Source: Clostridia bacterium
GTDB taxonomy: Bacteria > Bacillota > Clostridia > Christensenellales > Aristaeellaceae
Assembly (NCBI GenBank): GCA_017512805.1
Contig: JAFWES010000050.1
Coordinates: forward strand, 1 to 55,138
Reading direction: 5' to 3'
DNA: 55,138 bases
In this document: piece by piece, positions 43,001 to 50,829 of the stretch
Layout of the letters: every line of letters starts with the position of its first letter
How positions within the stretch are numbered: position 1 is the first letter of the stretch
Notes under the pieces: generated by a model
What the model saw: the letters and a program-made list of their open reading frames with translations, nothing else
Database searches by the model: none
Told to the model about the DNA's origin: nothing
Translations under genes and position numbers: made by a program

Positions 43001-43135
43001 GTGGGAATCCCTTGTACGGACGGGCGCCTGTGCGATCTGCTGGAGAACGGCCGGGAAGCATGGGACCCGGAAAACCCCGTCCTCCATTTCCATCCGTTTG
43101 AGATTAAGACGGTACGCATCAGGATTAACCCATGA
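40025..43135 (+). CDS. GH38 family alpha-mannosidase
   Basis: GGGAGG precedes ATG 40025. The 1036-residue protein has an N-terminal beta domain (residues 1-255) and the GH38 catalytic domain with zinc ligands His267 and Asp269 in GNAHLDMAWLWP and nucleophile Asp379 in WLPDTFGYSAALP. The middle three-helix domain and C-terminal beta-sandwich (residues about 620-1036, with FNSLSFERTGLVPLP) follow as usual. There is no signal peptide, so it acts on imported mannosides. The length is normal for bacterial alpha-mannosidases. It is transcribed alone from a promoter with a perfect operator, opposite to the regulator gene. Confidence 0.96.
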   Translation: MKYMHSEWRRRLDHWIDTLKRDFYHPLGPIPVEAAFTMDHLTPAEAMERTFAPIAPGSSWGRTWEYCWLRGSVTLPAEAAGKRIVMDLNTGGEATVFVDGRSFGTYRAGWVEVPHHFLVDNCLTPCGEAGERYDLLLEAYAGHYYPESPLGGCATGPVLPGSYTDPKEGQPRAVLGNLSYGVWNEDAYQLYIDLQTLNLLMDQVDPESLRADRLASSLERATLIIDFEQPPEERTASYRAAREALKPALSAVNGSTAPHFYAIGNAHLDMAWLWPMAETHRKTSRTFAAQLRLMEEYPEYKYLQSQPAAYVMCRERYPELYARIREAVKKGQWIAEGAMWVEPDTNMTGGESLIRQVLHGKRFFREEFGVDSVLLWLPDTFGYSAALPQILKGCGVKYLVTQKIFWSYNEGDRFPYHYFTWQGADGTEIDTFLPTSYTYRTDPKEICETWNSRTQKRGLNAFLLPFGYGDGGGGPSRDHVEFLRRENDLEGMPRVRTESPLCFFEDMEKAGGPEHTYVGELYFSAHRGVYTSQAAIKKGNRKAETALREAEMWGALAMLRGAAYPLDRMDAAWKSLLLNQFHDILPGSSIARVYEEARRDHAGIIAEAESVKRDALNALTQGDGVTVFNSLSFERTGLVPLPDAFADGAVTAEGEEVPVQRTEDGLLGLVTVPSCGAVSLTPGNVRPRTAVSASEADGAVILENEAVRAVINGRGEVVSFISKDTGREFAAGPMNRLLMFKDVPRLFDAWDIDSNYALQPVALDEPVTVRIKEAGGLRAVVGVSRKVMHSAFEQEIVLRAGSRRLDFITRVDWHELHRLLKVAFPVDVQAAEGVNEIQFGYMKRPTHRSRLYDSDRFEVCNQRYSALCDESHGAAVLNDCKYGISMNGNALQLTLLRAAASPEMRADNGPHTFTYAFTAWEGGFLSSPVVREAYDLNVPLQTASGYCRAFSAFRVDAPNVFIDTVKPAEDGNGDIILRLYEAKRADTVCRLTVGIPCTDGRLCDLLENGREAWDPENPVLHFHPFEIKTVRIRINP

Positions 43136-43194
43136 TTTCCGGAGAAGGAACCCCATGGCCATCGCGGTCAGGCTCCATCATGAACCTGGATTTG

Positions 43195-43224
43195 AAAAGG
43201 AGACAGAGAACCGTCCCTTGTCTC
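43195..43224. repeat. GGAGACAG repeat, copy 5
   Basis: AAAAGGAGACAG, loop AGAACCGTCC, right arm CTTGTCTC (changed). It lies 60 bp after GH38, just before the MATE promoter. Confidence 0.78.
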
Positions 43225-43235
43225 GTTAAAATGGG

Positions 43236-43265
43236 TTGACAGAAGACGGAAAGGCCGGATATACT
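43236..43265 (+). promoter_or_regulatory. sigma-A promoter of the second MATE gene
   Basis: TTGACA (43236-43241) and TATACT (43260-43265) with 18-bp spacing, 52 bp before the start codon and 11 bp after repeat copy 5. Confidence 0.65.
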
Positions 43266-43317
43266 GCCCTCACGGCGCGGGGCCCGGAACGGCTGCAGCC
43301 TGAAGGAGCGGAAACAG

Positions 43318-44661
43318 ATGAACCATTTGCGGCGTACGGATTCGGATATGACCCAGGGCAGCATCCGGCGGCACCTGGTGGAGTTTGCCATCCCCATGGC
43401 GGTGGGGCTGCTCTTCCAGCAGCTCTATAACACGGTGGATACCCTGGTGGTGGGCAATTTCGTGTCCAAGCAGGCCCAGGCGGCGGTGGGATCCACCGGT
43501 TCCATCATCAATACGGTGGTGGGCTTCTGCGCCGGGCTGGCCACCGGCGCCTCCGTCATCATCTCCCAGCGCTACGGCGCCCATGATGAGGAGGGCCTGA
43601 GCAAGGCCGTCCATACAACCATCGCTATCACCTTCCTCCTGAGCCTGCTGGCCACGGCGGCGGGGCTGATTATCATCGACCCCATGCTCCGCTTCATGCA
43701 GACCCCAGAGGACGTGTGGGCGGAGGCAAAGGAGTACCTGACCATCTACTTCGGCGGCGTGTCGGGCATCCTGTTCTATAATATGGGCAGCGGCATTCTC
43801 AGGGCGGTGGGGGATTCCCGTCGGCCGCTGCTGTTCCTGATTCTCTCCGCCCTGCTCAATACGGTCCTGGATCTGTTCTTCGTGCTGGCGCTGGGCATGA
43901 AGGTGGACGGGGTGGCCTGGGCCACGGTGCTGGCCCAGCTGATCTCCGCCGGGACGATCCTGTGGACCCTGACCCGGGAGAAGGGTGCCTACGGCATCCG
44001 CTGGAGGCGTCTGACCCTGGACCGGCAGTCCCTTCGGGGGATCCTGCAGATCGGCATGCCCTCCAGCATACAGAGCGCCATCACCGCCTTTTCCAACGTG
44101 TTTGTCCAATCCTACATCAACGCTTTCGGCTCCGCCTGCATGGCGGGGTACGCGGTCTACGCCAAGCTGGACGCCTTCGTGCTGATTCCGGTGCAGGCCC
44201 TGGCCATGTCCTCCACCACCATGGTGGGGCAGAACTGGGGCGCCAACCAGAAGGAGCGCACCCGGGAAAGCGTCACCGTCGCCCTGCGGATGAGCCTGAT
44301 CGCCACTGCGACGCTGGGCGTCATCGCTTTCGTGGCGGCGAAGCAGCTGATGGGCCTCTTCTCCCCGGATCCTGAGGTGGTGGAATTCGGGGTGCGCTTC
44401 ATCCAGATCATTACCCCCTTCTATTTGATGGTCTGCTTCAACCAGATTTATGCCGGCGCCCTGCGGGGCATCGGGGACGCCACCATGCCCACGGTGATCA
44501 TGCTCTGTTCCTTCGTGGTTTTCCGTCAGATCTATCTGTATATCACAAAGCTGCTGAACATCGGCTTCCTGGCGGTGGGACTGGCCTATCCCATGGGCTG
44601 GATCCTCTGCTCCACCTTGCTGGCCATCCGCTATCACCGCAGCGTGCTCTTCCGGAAATAG
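43318..44661 (+). CDS. MATE family efflux transporter
   Basis: GAAGGAGCGG precedes ATG 43318. The 447-residue protein has twelve membrane helices; early landmarks are PMAVGLLFQQLYNTVDTLVV, then STGSIINTVVGFCAGLATGA and SGILRAVGDSRRPL near residue 160. It belongs to the DinF/NorM-like MATE group and is only distantly similar to the transporter at 19964-21310. It would export organic cations or metabolites. It has its own promoter. GC content at third codon positions is high, as in GH38 upstream. Confidence 0.93.
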   Translation: MNHLRRTDSDMTQGSIRRHLVEFAIPMAVGLLFQQLYNTVDTLVVGNFVSKQAQAAVGSTGSIINTVVGFCAGLATGASVIISQRYGAHDEEGLSKAVHTTIAITFLLSLLATAAGLIIIDPMLRFMQTPEDVWAEAKEYLTIYFGGVSGILFYNMGSGILRAVGDSRRPLLFLILSALLNTVLDLFFVLALGMKVDGVAWATVLAQLISAGTILWTLTREKGAYGIRWRRLTLDRQSLRGILQIGMPSSIQSAITAFSNVFVQSYINAFGSACMAGYAVYAKLDAFVLIPVQALAMSSTTMVGQNWGANQKERTRESVTVALRMSLIATATLGVIAFVAAKQLMGLFSPDPEVVEFGVRFIQIITPFYLMVCFNQIYAGALRGIGDATMPTVIMLCSFVVFRQIYLYITKLLNIGFLAVGLAYPMGWILCSTLLAIRYHRSVLFRK

Positions 44662-45000
44662 CGAGGGCCGGCGGTGTCCTGCTTGCGGGCCGACAGGGCG
44701 GCGTCCGGGGCCAGTGGGCACGGCGCACCGCTTTTTTTCACGCGCGCGGCAGGGGAGGGGACATACACAGTTTTCCGGAGGATGCGTTCTGTATGAGAAA
44801 CGGGAGCTTGTGGAACGGATCGCGGCATCCTGAGCGTGACAAAAAACAGGCAGTGCCATGACAAAAAACGGGCAGTAAAGCCCAGCTTCCCCGGGTATGA
44901 TATTGTCAAAATCAAGCAGCAGGCGGTGAGCACCCGCGATTGACGAGCGAACGCGAAGTCAGAGCGGAAAGTGCCACCCCTGTTACAGATAGAAGACAGG

Positions 45001-45031
45001 GAACCGCCCCCAAAAAGGGGACGGTTCTTTT
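45001..45031 (+). terminator. repeat-derived terminator hairpin
   Basis: GAACCGCCCC (45001-45010) pairs with GGGGACGGTTC (45017-45027) around CAAAAA, followed by TTTTA. It contains the loop sequence of the GGAGACAG repeat and may be a rearranged copy. It would end plus-strand transcripts from the MATE gene. Confidence 0.6.
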
Positions 45032-45045
45032 ATGCGTGCAAACTG

Positions 45046-45093
45046 AAAAAGGAGACAGAGAACCGACCCCTGTCTCCTCGTCCCCTGTCTCCT
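45046..45093. repeat. GGAGACAG repeat, copy 6 with partial duplication
   Basis: AAAAAGGAGACAG, loop AGAACCGACCC, CTGTCTCC, then a second partial CCCCTGTCTCCTT. Read on the minus strand it follows the iscU stop by seven bases and ends in TTTTT, so it serves as the terminator of the nifS-iscU operon. Confidence 0.82.
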
Positions 45094-45100
45094 TCGGGGC

Positions 45101-45478
45101 TTATCTGTTGGTCCTGTTTTCATAATCCTCCAGCGCGGCTTGAATCGCCTCCTCCGCCAGCACGCTGCAGTGCATCTTATAATCCGGAAGGCCGTCCAGC
45201 GCTTCCGCTACAGCTTTGTTGGTCAGCTTCCTGACCTCCGAGACCGGCTGGCCCTTAATCAGCTCCGTCGCCATGGAGCTGGACGCGATGGCGCTGCCGC
45301 AGCCGAAGGTTTCAAATTTGACATCCCGGACAATGTCATCTTCGATTTTCAGATACATCTTCATAATGTCTCCGCATTTCGCGTTTCCCACTTCGCCGAC
45401 CCCGTTGGCGTCCTCCAGGAAGCCCACGTTGCGGGGATTCCGGAAATGATCCATTACTTTTTCGCTGTATAAAGCCAT
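45101..45478 (-). CDS. iscU: IscU/NifU-like Fe-S cluster scaffold protein
   Basis: ATG 45478 follows AAGGAGG; it gives 125 residues, the normal length. The scaffold ligands are all present: Cys35 and Asp37 in NAKCGDIMK, Cys60 in ETFGCGSAIASSS and Cys104 in DYKMHCSVLAEE. It receives sulfur from the NifS desulfurase encoded directly upstream, builds Fe-S clusters and hands them to apoproteins such as the ferredoxin-like domain of the aldo/keto reductase. The gene starts 24 bp after the nifS stop in the same operon. Confidence 0.96.
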   Translation of the reverse strand: MALYSEKVMDHFRNPRNVGFLEDANGVGEVGNAKCGDIMKMYLKIEDDIVRDVKFETFGCGSAIASSSMATELIKGQPVSEVRKLTNKAVAEALDGLPDYKMHCSVLAEEAIQAALEDYENRTNR

Positions 45479-45501
45479 TTTGTGTTCCTCCTTTTTCACG
45501 C

Positions 45502-46686
45502 TCAGAGAATAAAGGGTTTCTTCCCCGCCATCAAATCCCTCCAGATCGGGGAAAATCCGCGAAGATACGCCACCACCTCTTTGACGTCCCGGATGATCTG
45601 ATCCGCCTCCGCGTCCGTGATGTCTTCCCCGATGCTCAGCCGCAGGGAACCATGCGCCACATCGTGTACCCTCCCGATTGCCAGCAGCACGTGGCTCGGA
45701 TCCAGCGAGCCGGATGTACACGCGCTTCCGGAAGAGGCGCAGATTCCGCGGTCGTCCAGCAGAAGCAGCAGGGATTCCCCTTCAATCCCCTCGAAACAGA
45801 AGTTCACGTTCCCCGGCAGCCTGCGTTCCGCGTCCCCGTTCAGCGCGGCATGCGGAATTTGCCCGAGGCCCCGGATCAGCCGGTCCCTGACGGCCGTCAG
45901 GCGGGCGGCGGTTTCCGGCATACGCGCCACTGCTTCCTCCAGCGCGGCGGCCATCGCGGCCGCGGCCGGCACGTTTTCCGTCCCCGCGCGCTTCCCCCGC
46001 TCCTGGGCCCCGCCTTCGATCAGGCTGGTCAGCCGGACGCCCTTCCGGGCGTAGAGAAAACCGATCCCTTTGGGGCCGTGGAACTTATGGGCGGAAGCGG
46101 ACAGCAGATCCACCTGATCCTCCCGGACATTCACCGGAATATGTCCAATCGCCTGAACCGCGTCCGTATGAAAGAGAACCTGCTTCTCCCGGCAGATGTT
46201 CCCGATTTCGGCAATGGGCTGAATCGTACCGATTTCGTTGTTGGCGTACATCACGGTCACCAGGCACGTATCCTCCCGGATCGCCTCCGCTACCTGCTCC
46301 GGTCGGATCATCCCTTTTTCCGAAACCGGTAAAAGCTCTACCTCGAATCCCTCTTTTTGCAGCCGTTCCAGGGTATGCAAAACCGCGTGGTGTTCGATGG
46401 TGGAAGAAAGAATATGCGTTTTCCCTTTCTGCTTTCCGATTTCCGCCGCGGACCGAATCGCCTGGTTGTCCGCTTCGCTCCCCCCGGAGGTGAAGATAAT
46501 CTCCCGGGGCTCCGCCCCGATGGCGGCGGCGATTTTCTCTCTCGCCTCCTCCAGCGCCTCCCGGGCCTTCTGTCCGTGAACATAAAGGCTGGACGGATTT
46601 CCCCATACCCCGTCCATCATCTCGGTCAGGGCCTTCTTCGCCGTCTTGCTCATGCGCGTGGTGGCGGCATTATCCGCATAGATCAT
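45502..46686 (-). CDS. nifS: NifS/IscS-type cysteine desulfurase
   Basis: The 394-residue protein is a class V aminotransferase. It begins MIYADNAATTRMSKTAKKAL, has the PLP lysine Lys201 in SASAHKFHGPKGIGF and the active-site Cys323 in SSGSACTSGSLDPSHVL. The length and the short S-A-C-T-S-G loop place it with NifS/IscS and not with SufS. It removes sulfur from cysteine and passes it to IscU, which follows. The promoter carries a possible Rrf2-type operator, although no regulator gene is beside it. Confidence 0.96.
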   Translation of the reverse strand: MIYADNAATTRMSKTAKKALTEMMDGVWGNPSSLYVHGQKAREALEEAREKIAAAIGAEPREIIFTSGGSEADNQAIRSAAEIGKQKGKTHILSSTIEHHAVLHTLERLQKEGFEVELLPVSEKGMIRPEQVAEAIREDTCLVTVMYANNEIGTIQPIAEIGNICREKQVLFHTDAVQAIGHIPVNVREDQVDLLSASAHKFHGPKGIGFLYARKGVRLTSLIEGGAQERGKRAGTENVPAAAAMAAALEEAVARMPETAARLTAVRDRLIRGLGQIPHAALNGDAERRLPGNVNFCFEGIEGESLLLLLDDRGICASSGSACTSGSLDPSHVLLAIGRVHDVAHGSLRLSIGEDITDAEADQIIRDVKEVVAYLRGFSPIWRDLMAGKKPFIL

Positions 46687-46759
46687 GTTTCATCGCTCCT
46701 GTTCCTGATTTTTGACCCCTCGTACCCGGCTTCAAGCCGGACTCCTTCGTTTTACCCAC

Positions 46760-46809
46760 CCAACCAGTAGGTTAGTTCTAATAATACGCCAGCTTCTCCT
46801 TCCTGTCAA
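46760..46809 (-). promoter_or_regulatory. promoter and operator of the nifS-iscU operon
   Basis: On the minus strand TTGACA (46804-46809) and TATTAT (46781-46786) have 17-bp spacing. Just downstream, at the expected transcription start, lies an inverted repeat CTAACC-TACT-GGTTGG (46760-46775), a form like Rrf2/IscR-type sites. A repressor here would block transcription. Confidence 0.6.
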
Positions 46810-46819
46810 GCGCTTTTCC

Positions 46820-46853
46820 AAAAGGAGACAGGGGACGGTTCTCTGTCTCCTTT
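46820..46853. repeat. GGAGACAG repeat, copy 7
   Basis: AAAAGGAGACAG, loop GGGACGGTTCT, CTGTCTCCTTT; same orientation as copy 1. It lies between the divergent promoters of nifS and the S15 peptidase. Confidence 0.88.
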
Positions 46854-46862
46854 CATGGGTGA

Positions 46863-46891
46863 TTGTTGTTTGTTAAAAAATTTGCTATAAT
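46863..46891 (+). promoter_or_regulatory. sigma-A promoter of the S15 peptidase gene
   Basis: TTGTTG (46863-46868) and TATAAT (46886-46891) with 17-bp spacing, about 55 bp before the start codon. Confidence 0.6.
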
Positions 46892-46946
46892 CGGATCCGT
46901 CCATTGATCAGGACGATATTTTGGAGATGACCTTATTCAATAGGGT

Positions 46947-49166
46947 GTGATCATGATGAAAAAGAGGATACAAACTGCGGGATTGCGCATACGGAACATG
47001 GAAAAGGGAGTTGGGGAAGTGTCAGCGTTTCTGCTTAGCCCGGTGACCCATCACGGAAAACAGTTCATCAAACACGCGGCAGTGCTCTTCCTGCTGGCGG
47101 CGCTGGCGATCAGCGGCGCCTCCGCGCAGGCGGCGGGCATGATCATCGAAAACGGCATGGCCCAGCCCATGGCGCGCTACACGGATCCGCGGAGCCTGGA
47201 CTACGCCAACGAGGGAAGCGAGCTGCTGCGCTTCCCCGTTTACGTGGAAACGGATTATGACACGGATCTGGACGGGAAGCCCGATCTGATCAAAACGATG
47301 GTGCAGGTGCCCCGCGCGGCCGCGGAGGGGGCGTATCGGGCCCCTGTGATCTATGAGGCGCGGCCCTATATCGCCGGCATGTATACGTATAATCCGACGC
47401 TGCCCGCCGCGGGTACGTACGATTTCGATGAAAGCGTCCTGTATACCCGGCCGGCGAAGCGGATCCCGAAGGGAAGCGTCACCGCCCTGCAGGCGGCCGC
47501 GCGCGCAAACCCGGCGGACTGGTATTATCATCTGGAAAACGATCCCTTCGACCAGCAGTATATGGGGAACCTGACGGCCTATGATTACTATCTGATCCGG
47601 GGCTTTGCCATTGTGCAGACGGCCGGTCTGGGGACCTGGGGATCGGAGGGTATCGAGTGCTGCGCTTCCGACCTGGAAGCGAAGGCCTTTGCCTGCGTGA
47701 TTGAGTGGCTGACGGGAAAGCGAGCCGCCTACGGGGATCCGGCCGGAGAATACCGGATCGAGGCGGACTGGTGCAGCGGGAAGATCGGCATGACCGGGCG
47801 TTCCTACGCCGGGGCGATGGCCTTCGAGATGGCCTCCCTGGGGCTGGAAGGGCTGGAGACCGTCGTACCCGTGGCGGGGCCCGCCAGCTGGTATGATTAC
47901 GCCAACTCCCAGGGCGTGCCCTCCGGGCTGTTGGGCCGTTACGACGCCATCGCGGATCTTTCCGCCCTGTGCGCCAGCCGCTTTCCCACCGGGGAGGACG
48001 CGCTGCGTCAGCATTACGAAAACTATCTGTCCTGGATCCGGGATCAGCAGATCGCCCTGCGGGGGGACTACGGAAGCTTCTGGCAGAAGCGGGATTTCCT
48101 GGACAGCCCGCATTTCAAAGCGTCGGCGCTGATCGTGCAGGGCATGAACGATGACACGGTGCATCCCCGGCAGTTCGTCCTGATGCGGGACGCTTTCCTG
48201 CGCTGCGGATGCGAGGTCAGATGCCTGCTCCACCAGAATGGCCACGTATCCCCTGGCAGCGAGCAGACGGAGACGGATATCATGATCGGGGAGCATACCT
48301 ATACGGAGTGGCTCAACCTGTGGTTCACCCATACCCTGCTGGGCGTGGAGAACGAAGTCAGCCGCCTGCCGGAATTCACCGTACAGAGCAATCTGGACGG
48401 GGCCTTCTTCGGCACCGATCAGTGGATGACGGGGGAGACCCTGCGCCTCGGGCCCGGAACAGGGGAGGAGTACACCGTTTCCGCCGCCGGCGCCCGCATG
48501 AGCAACGCCGCCCTGGCGGAAAGTACCTTTGACGGCTGCTCTGGCGCGGACCGGCTGGCCTGGACCCTGGATATCGCGGAGGACGTCACGGTCTGCGGCG
48601 TCCCGGAGGTCCGGCTTCGGGTCAAAACCGCCGACGTGGATCGGAACACGCTGATGATCGGCGCCGTGCTGGTGGATCAGGCGGATCAGGCGTTCCCCTG
48701 CTTCGACGTGGGCAGCATCGGCGTGTTGGAACTGCGGGTGATCCGGGAGGACGGCGTGGACAGGGGAGACGGGGTGGATCCCTATGACCTGGTGGAATGG
48801 AAGCAGGTGGAAAGGAACCGGAAGGTCATCGCCTACGGGGTCATGGACCTGCGCAACCCGGAAGCGGGTTTCCTTCCGGCCTCCGCAGAAACGCGGGCGG
48901 AACCCATCGCCGCGGACGCCTGGTATGACTATACGCTGTATCTGCAGCCCGCGTATTATACCGTGCCCGCCGGGCACCGGCTGGAGCTTTACATCGTTCC
49001 CTTCTGCGGCTTTTCCGATGATGCCGCGATTTATGACAGCTATTCCGCGGCGGAGCTGGAGGACATGGGCCTGCGGCCGGAGGAACTGGTGCCCGTGACG
49101 CGGGATTACAGCTTTACCGTGGATCAGGGGGCCAGCGAGGCCCTGATCCCGGTCCCGCGGAACTGA
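46947..49166 (+). CDS. secreted S15 (X-Pro dipeptidyl-peptidase-like / CocE) hydrolase
   Basis: The 739-residue protein has a hydrophobic export signal at residues about 40-62 (HAAVLFLLAALAISGASAQA), after an unusually long basic front. The true start is uncertain: ATG 46953 after AGGGTG, or GTG near 47020 after a GGGAG site, are possible. The alpha/beta domain has the nucleophile in GMTGRSYAGAMAFEM (near residue 283), an acid in VQGMNDDTVHPRQF and the histidine in HQNGHVSPG. The C-terminal 220 residues form the jelly-roll domain of X-Pro peptidases. It cuts proline-containing peptides or acyl esters outside the cell. Transcribed alone. Confidence 0.9.
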   Translation: MIMMKKRIQTAGLRIRNMEKGVGEVSAFLLSPVTHHGKQFIKHAAVLFLLAALAISGASAQAAGMIIENGMAQPMARYTDPRSLDYANEGSELLRFPVYVETDYDTDLDGKPDLIKTMVQVPRAAAEGAYRAPVIYEARPYIAGMYTYNPTLPAAGTYDFDESVLYTRPAKRIPKGSVTALQAAARANPADWYYHLENDPFDQQYMGNLTAYDYYLIRGFAIVQTAGLGTWGSEGIECCASDLEAKAFACVIEWLTGKRAAYGDPAGEYRIEADWCSGKIGMTGRSYAGAMAFEMASLGLEGLETVVPVAGPASWYDYANSQGVPSGLLGRYDAIADLSALCASRFPTGEDALRQHYENYLSWIRDQQIALRGDYGSFWQKRDFLDSPHFKASALIVQGMNDDTVHPRQFVLMRDAFLRCGCEVRCLLHQNGHVSPGSEQTETDIMIGEHTYTEWLNLWFTHTLLGVENEVSRLPEFTVQSNLDGAFFGTDQWMTGETLRLGPGTGEEYTVSAAGARMSNAALAESTFDGCSGADRLAWTLDIAEDVTVCGVPEVRLRVKTADVDRNTLMIGAVLVDQADQAFPCFDVGSIGVLELRVIREDGVDRGDGVDPYDLVEWKQVERNRKVIAYGVMDLRNPEAGFLPASAETRAEPIAADAWYDYTLYLQPAYYTVPAGHRLELYIVPFCGFSDDAAIYDSYSAAELEDMGLRPEELVPVTRDYSFTVDQGASEALIPVPRN

Positions 49167-49285
49167 ACGGGTTGGGTGCTTCCCTCCGGTCAACGATTCC
49201 GGCCTTTTTTGCGGCATCCTGGAATAGCCGGAAAAACCAGGTTTATATGAAGATCGGTTTGATGGACATGAATTCCTGTTTGAGA

Positions 49286-49350
49286 TTTATCGGAAATGAT
49301 TCCACTGAATTTCCGATAAAATGTCCTTGCGTTACCGATGATTTCCGATC
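49286..49350. repeat. cluster of ATTTCCGAT motifs, possible IS end
   Basis: TTTATCGGAAAT (49286-49297) and ATTTCCGATAAA (49309-49320) form a perfect 12-bp inverted pair, and a third ATTTCCGAT lies at about 49341-49349. Multiple repeats of this kind at an end are known from IS21-like elements. No transposase gene is nearby, so this would be a lone end fragment. Confidence 0.4.
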
Positions 49351-49442
49351 TTTTCAATTTTGTTCGTGACCCCCTCTTTTTTCAGATCAGCTTCCGAAAG
49401 ATAGAATGAAGGGCTCCAGGGGGACAGGCACATCAATACGCG

Positions 49443-49488
49443 AAAAATCCCTGCAATGCCTTTGACATCAAGGCTTGCAGGGATTTTT
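49443..49488. terminator. bidirectional terminator
   Basis: Stem AAAAATCCCTGCAA / TTGCAGGGATTTTT with inner GCCTT / AAGGC and loop TGACATC. A and T runs on the outer sides allow use by the peptidase gene (plus) and by the solute-binding protein gene (minus). Confidence 0.85.
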
Positions 49489-49493
49489 GCTTC

Positions 49494-49542
49494 TAATACG
49501 ATCTCGGCCTTAAAACGATGTTTTAGGACCGAGATTGTATTA
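49494..49542. repeat. 49-bp imperfect inverted repeat over a stop codon
   Basis: Arms of 23 bp (49494-49516 and 49520-49542), matching at 20 positions, flank the three-base loop GAT. The right arm contains the stop codon of the solute-binding protein gene. No T run follows. Confidence 0.7.
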
Positions 49543-50829
49543 CTTCAGGGATCCGTACTGGCTGACGGCTTCATCAATGGAGGCGGCCCCGGTTCCGACC
49601 TGGTAGGCCGCGTTGCGCACCTGCACGAAAAGGGCGTCCGTAATGCCGATCGTTTCAGGGCACAGCACCCGTTCGGCGGGCACAAGGCCAAAGGGTTCAA
49701 ATACGGCGCTGAAGGACAGATCCTTCGTCGGGGTAATCAGGCGCTTCACCGAAGCCATGCTGTTCAGTTCATCGCGGGTAATCAGAAAGCGCATAAACTC
49801 GTTGGCCATATCCAGGTTGTCACAGGTTTTATTCACCGAGAATTCCACCGAGGGACTGTCAATGAAATACCCTCCCTCCTCCGAGAGCGGAATGGGATGG
49901 AAGGAATAGACGAAGGGATTCCGGGAAAATGCCTCGGACTGGCTTTCCCGTTTCCCCGTTCCGGATACGGTATCGGCCGTGCAGATCATCATGGGGACAT
50001 CCCCCTCAAAGAAACGAAGAATCACCTGCGTATAGTTGTCGCTGATCTGTGCGCATTGATCCAGGCTGATATAGCCGCTCCCAATCAGCTGCATCATGGC
50101 CTCCAGGCCCGGGCGCATGTACTCCCCCGCGGCAGGATCCATCCCGTTGGCGGCCTGAAGCGCTTCGGGACGGTCCGCCAGGGCCGCCACGACTTCCGGA
50201 TACACCAATATGCTCATCAGGCAGCTGGAAGGATCCGCGCTGTAGCCCATCATCGGGCTGGGATAGCCTTTGCTCTGAAAGGCTTCGCATACAGCCAGCA
50301 GTGCGCTCCAGGTCGTCGGAATCTCCAGCCCTTCTTTTTCAAACAGGTCCTGGTTCACCAGCATCCCGTAGTTTCTGGCGAAAACCGGCACCGTCAGCAC
50401 CTGCCCTTCGGCGTCATACTGGAGCAGGTTGGAACGGATGCATTCCAGATCCAGACCCAATTGGGGATCGGCCAGATTCTCCATATGCTCAAAGACCGTC
50501 AGATACTCTTCGTTACCGTACATCCAGGGAAAGGAAAAGAAAATCTGAGGGGCATTACTGCTTTCCAGCACCATGCCCAGCAGGTTGTTGTAGTCATCCG
50601 GCTTCAGATAGGTCAGTTCCACATGGGGGTAAATCTCATTGAAGCGGTCAAATTCGGCTTCCAGCGCCTCAAAATTGGAATAGCTTCCGATCACCGTGAT
50701 TTCGCAGCTGGTGTCCGGATCCAGCCTCGGCTGAAACGCGCCGGCGGTTTCCGCGCGCGCCGGGGAGGCGCAGGCCGCGAAAACGACGGCGAACAGGGCG
50801 GACAGGATGACGGCAAAGATTCTCTTCAT
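49540..50829 (-). CDS. solute-binding lipoprotein paired with a hybrid histidine kinase
   Basis: The 429-residue protein has a lipoprotein signal ([20 protein letters not shown] with the lipobox F-A-A-C at residue 20). The mature part is a family 1 sugar-binding protein ([20 protein letters not shown], then [17 protein letters not shown], and [15 protein letters not shown]). No permease or ATPase gene accompanies it. Instead its ATG overlaps the stop of the hybrid kinase gene by four bases. The most plausible role is to present a solute to the outer domain of the kinase. Direct import through a permease coded elsewhere is the alternative. Confidence 0.9.
   Translation of the reverse strand: MKRIFAVILSALFAVVFAACASPARAETAGAFQPRLDPDTSCEITVIGSYSNFEALEAEFDRFNEIYPHVELTYLKPDDYNNLLGMVLESSNAPQIFFSFPWMYGNEEYLTVFEHMENLADPQLGLDLECIRSNLLQYDAEGQVLTVPVFARNYGMLVNQDLFEKEGLEIPTTWSALLAVCEAFQSKGYPSPMMGYSADPSSCLMSILVYPEVVAALADRPEALQAANGMDPAAGEYMRPGLEAMMQLIGSGYISLDQCAQISDNYTQVILRFFEGDVPMMICTADTVSGTGKRESQSEAFSRNPFVYSFHPIPLSEEGGYFIDSPSVEFSVNKTCDNLDMANEFMRFLITRDELNSMASVKRLITPTKDLSFSAVFEPFGLVPAERVLCPETIGITDALFVQVRNAAYQVGTGAASIDEAVSQYGSLK

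Larger units (their letters stand above)
44662..45100. other. intergenic stretch with repeats and gene debris
   Basis: About 440 bases. The left part (44662-44945) holds broken frames, one reading GYDIVKIKQQAVSTRD, with no family recognised. The right part is composed of the hairpins at 45001-45031 and 45046-45093. Confidence 0.45.
49167..49539. other. intergenic stretch after the peptidase gene
   Basis: About 370 bases. It contains TTTATCGGAAAT-type repeats, a bidirectional terminator and a long inverted repeat, listed separately. No intact gene is seen. Confidence 0.5.

Noticed and set aside
47022-49217. Long minus-strand frame opposite the S15 peptidase
   Set aside because: The plus-strand gene has a complete catalytic triad and signal peptide; the opposite frame has none of these.
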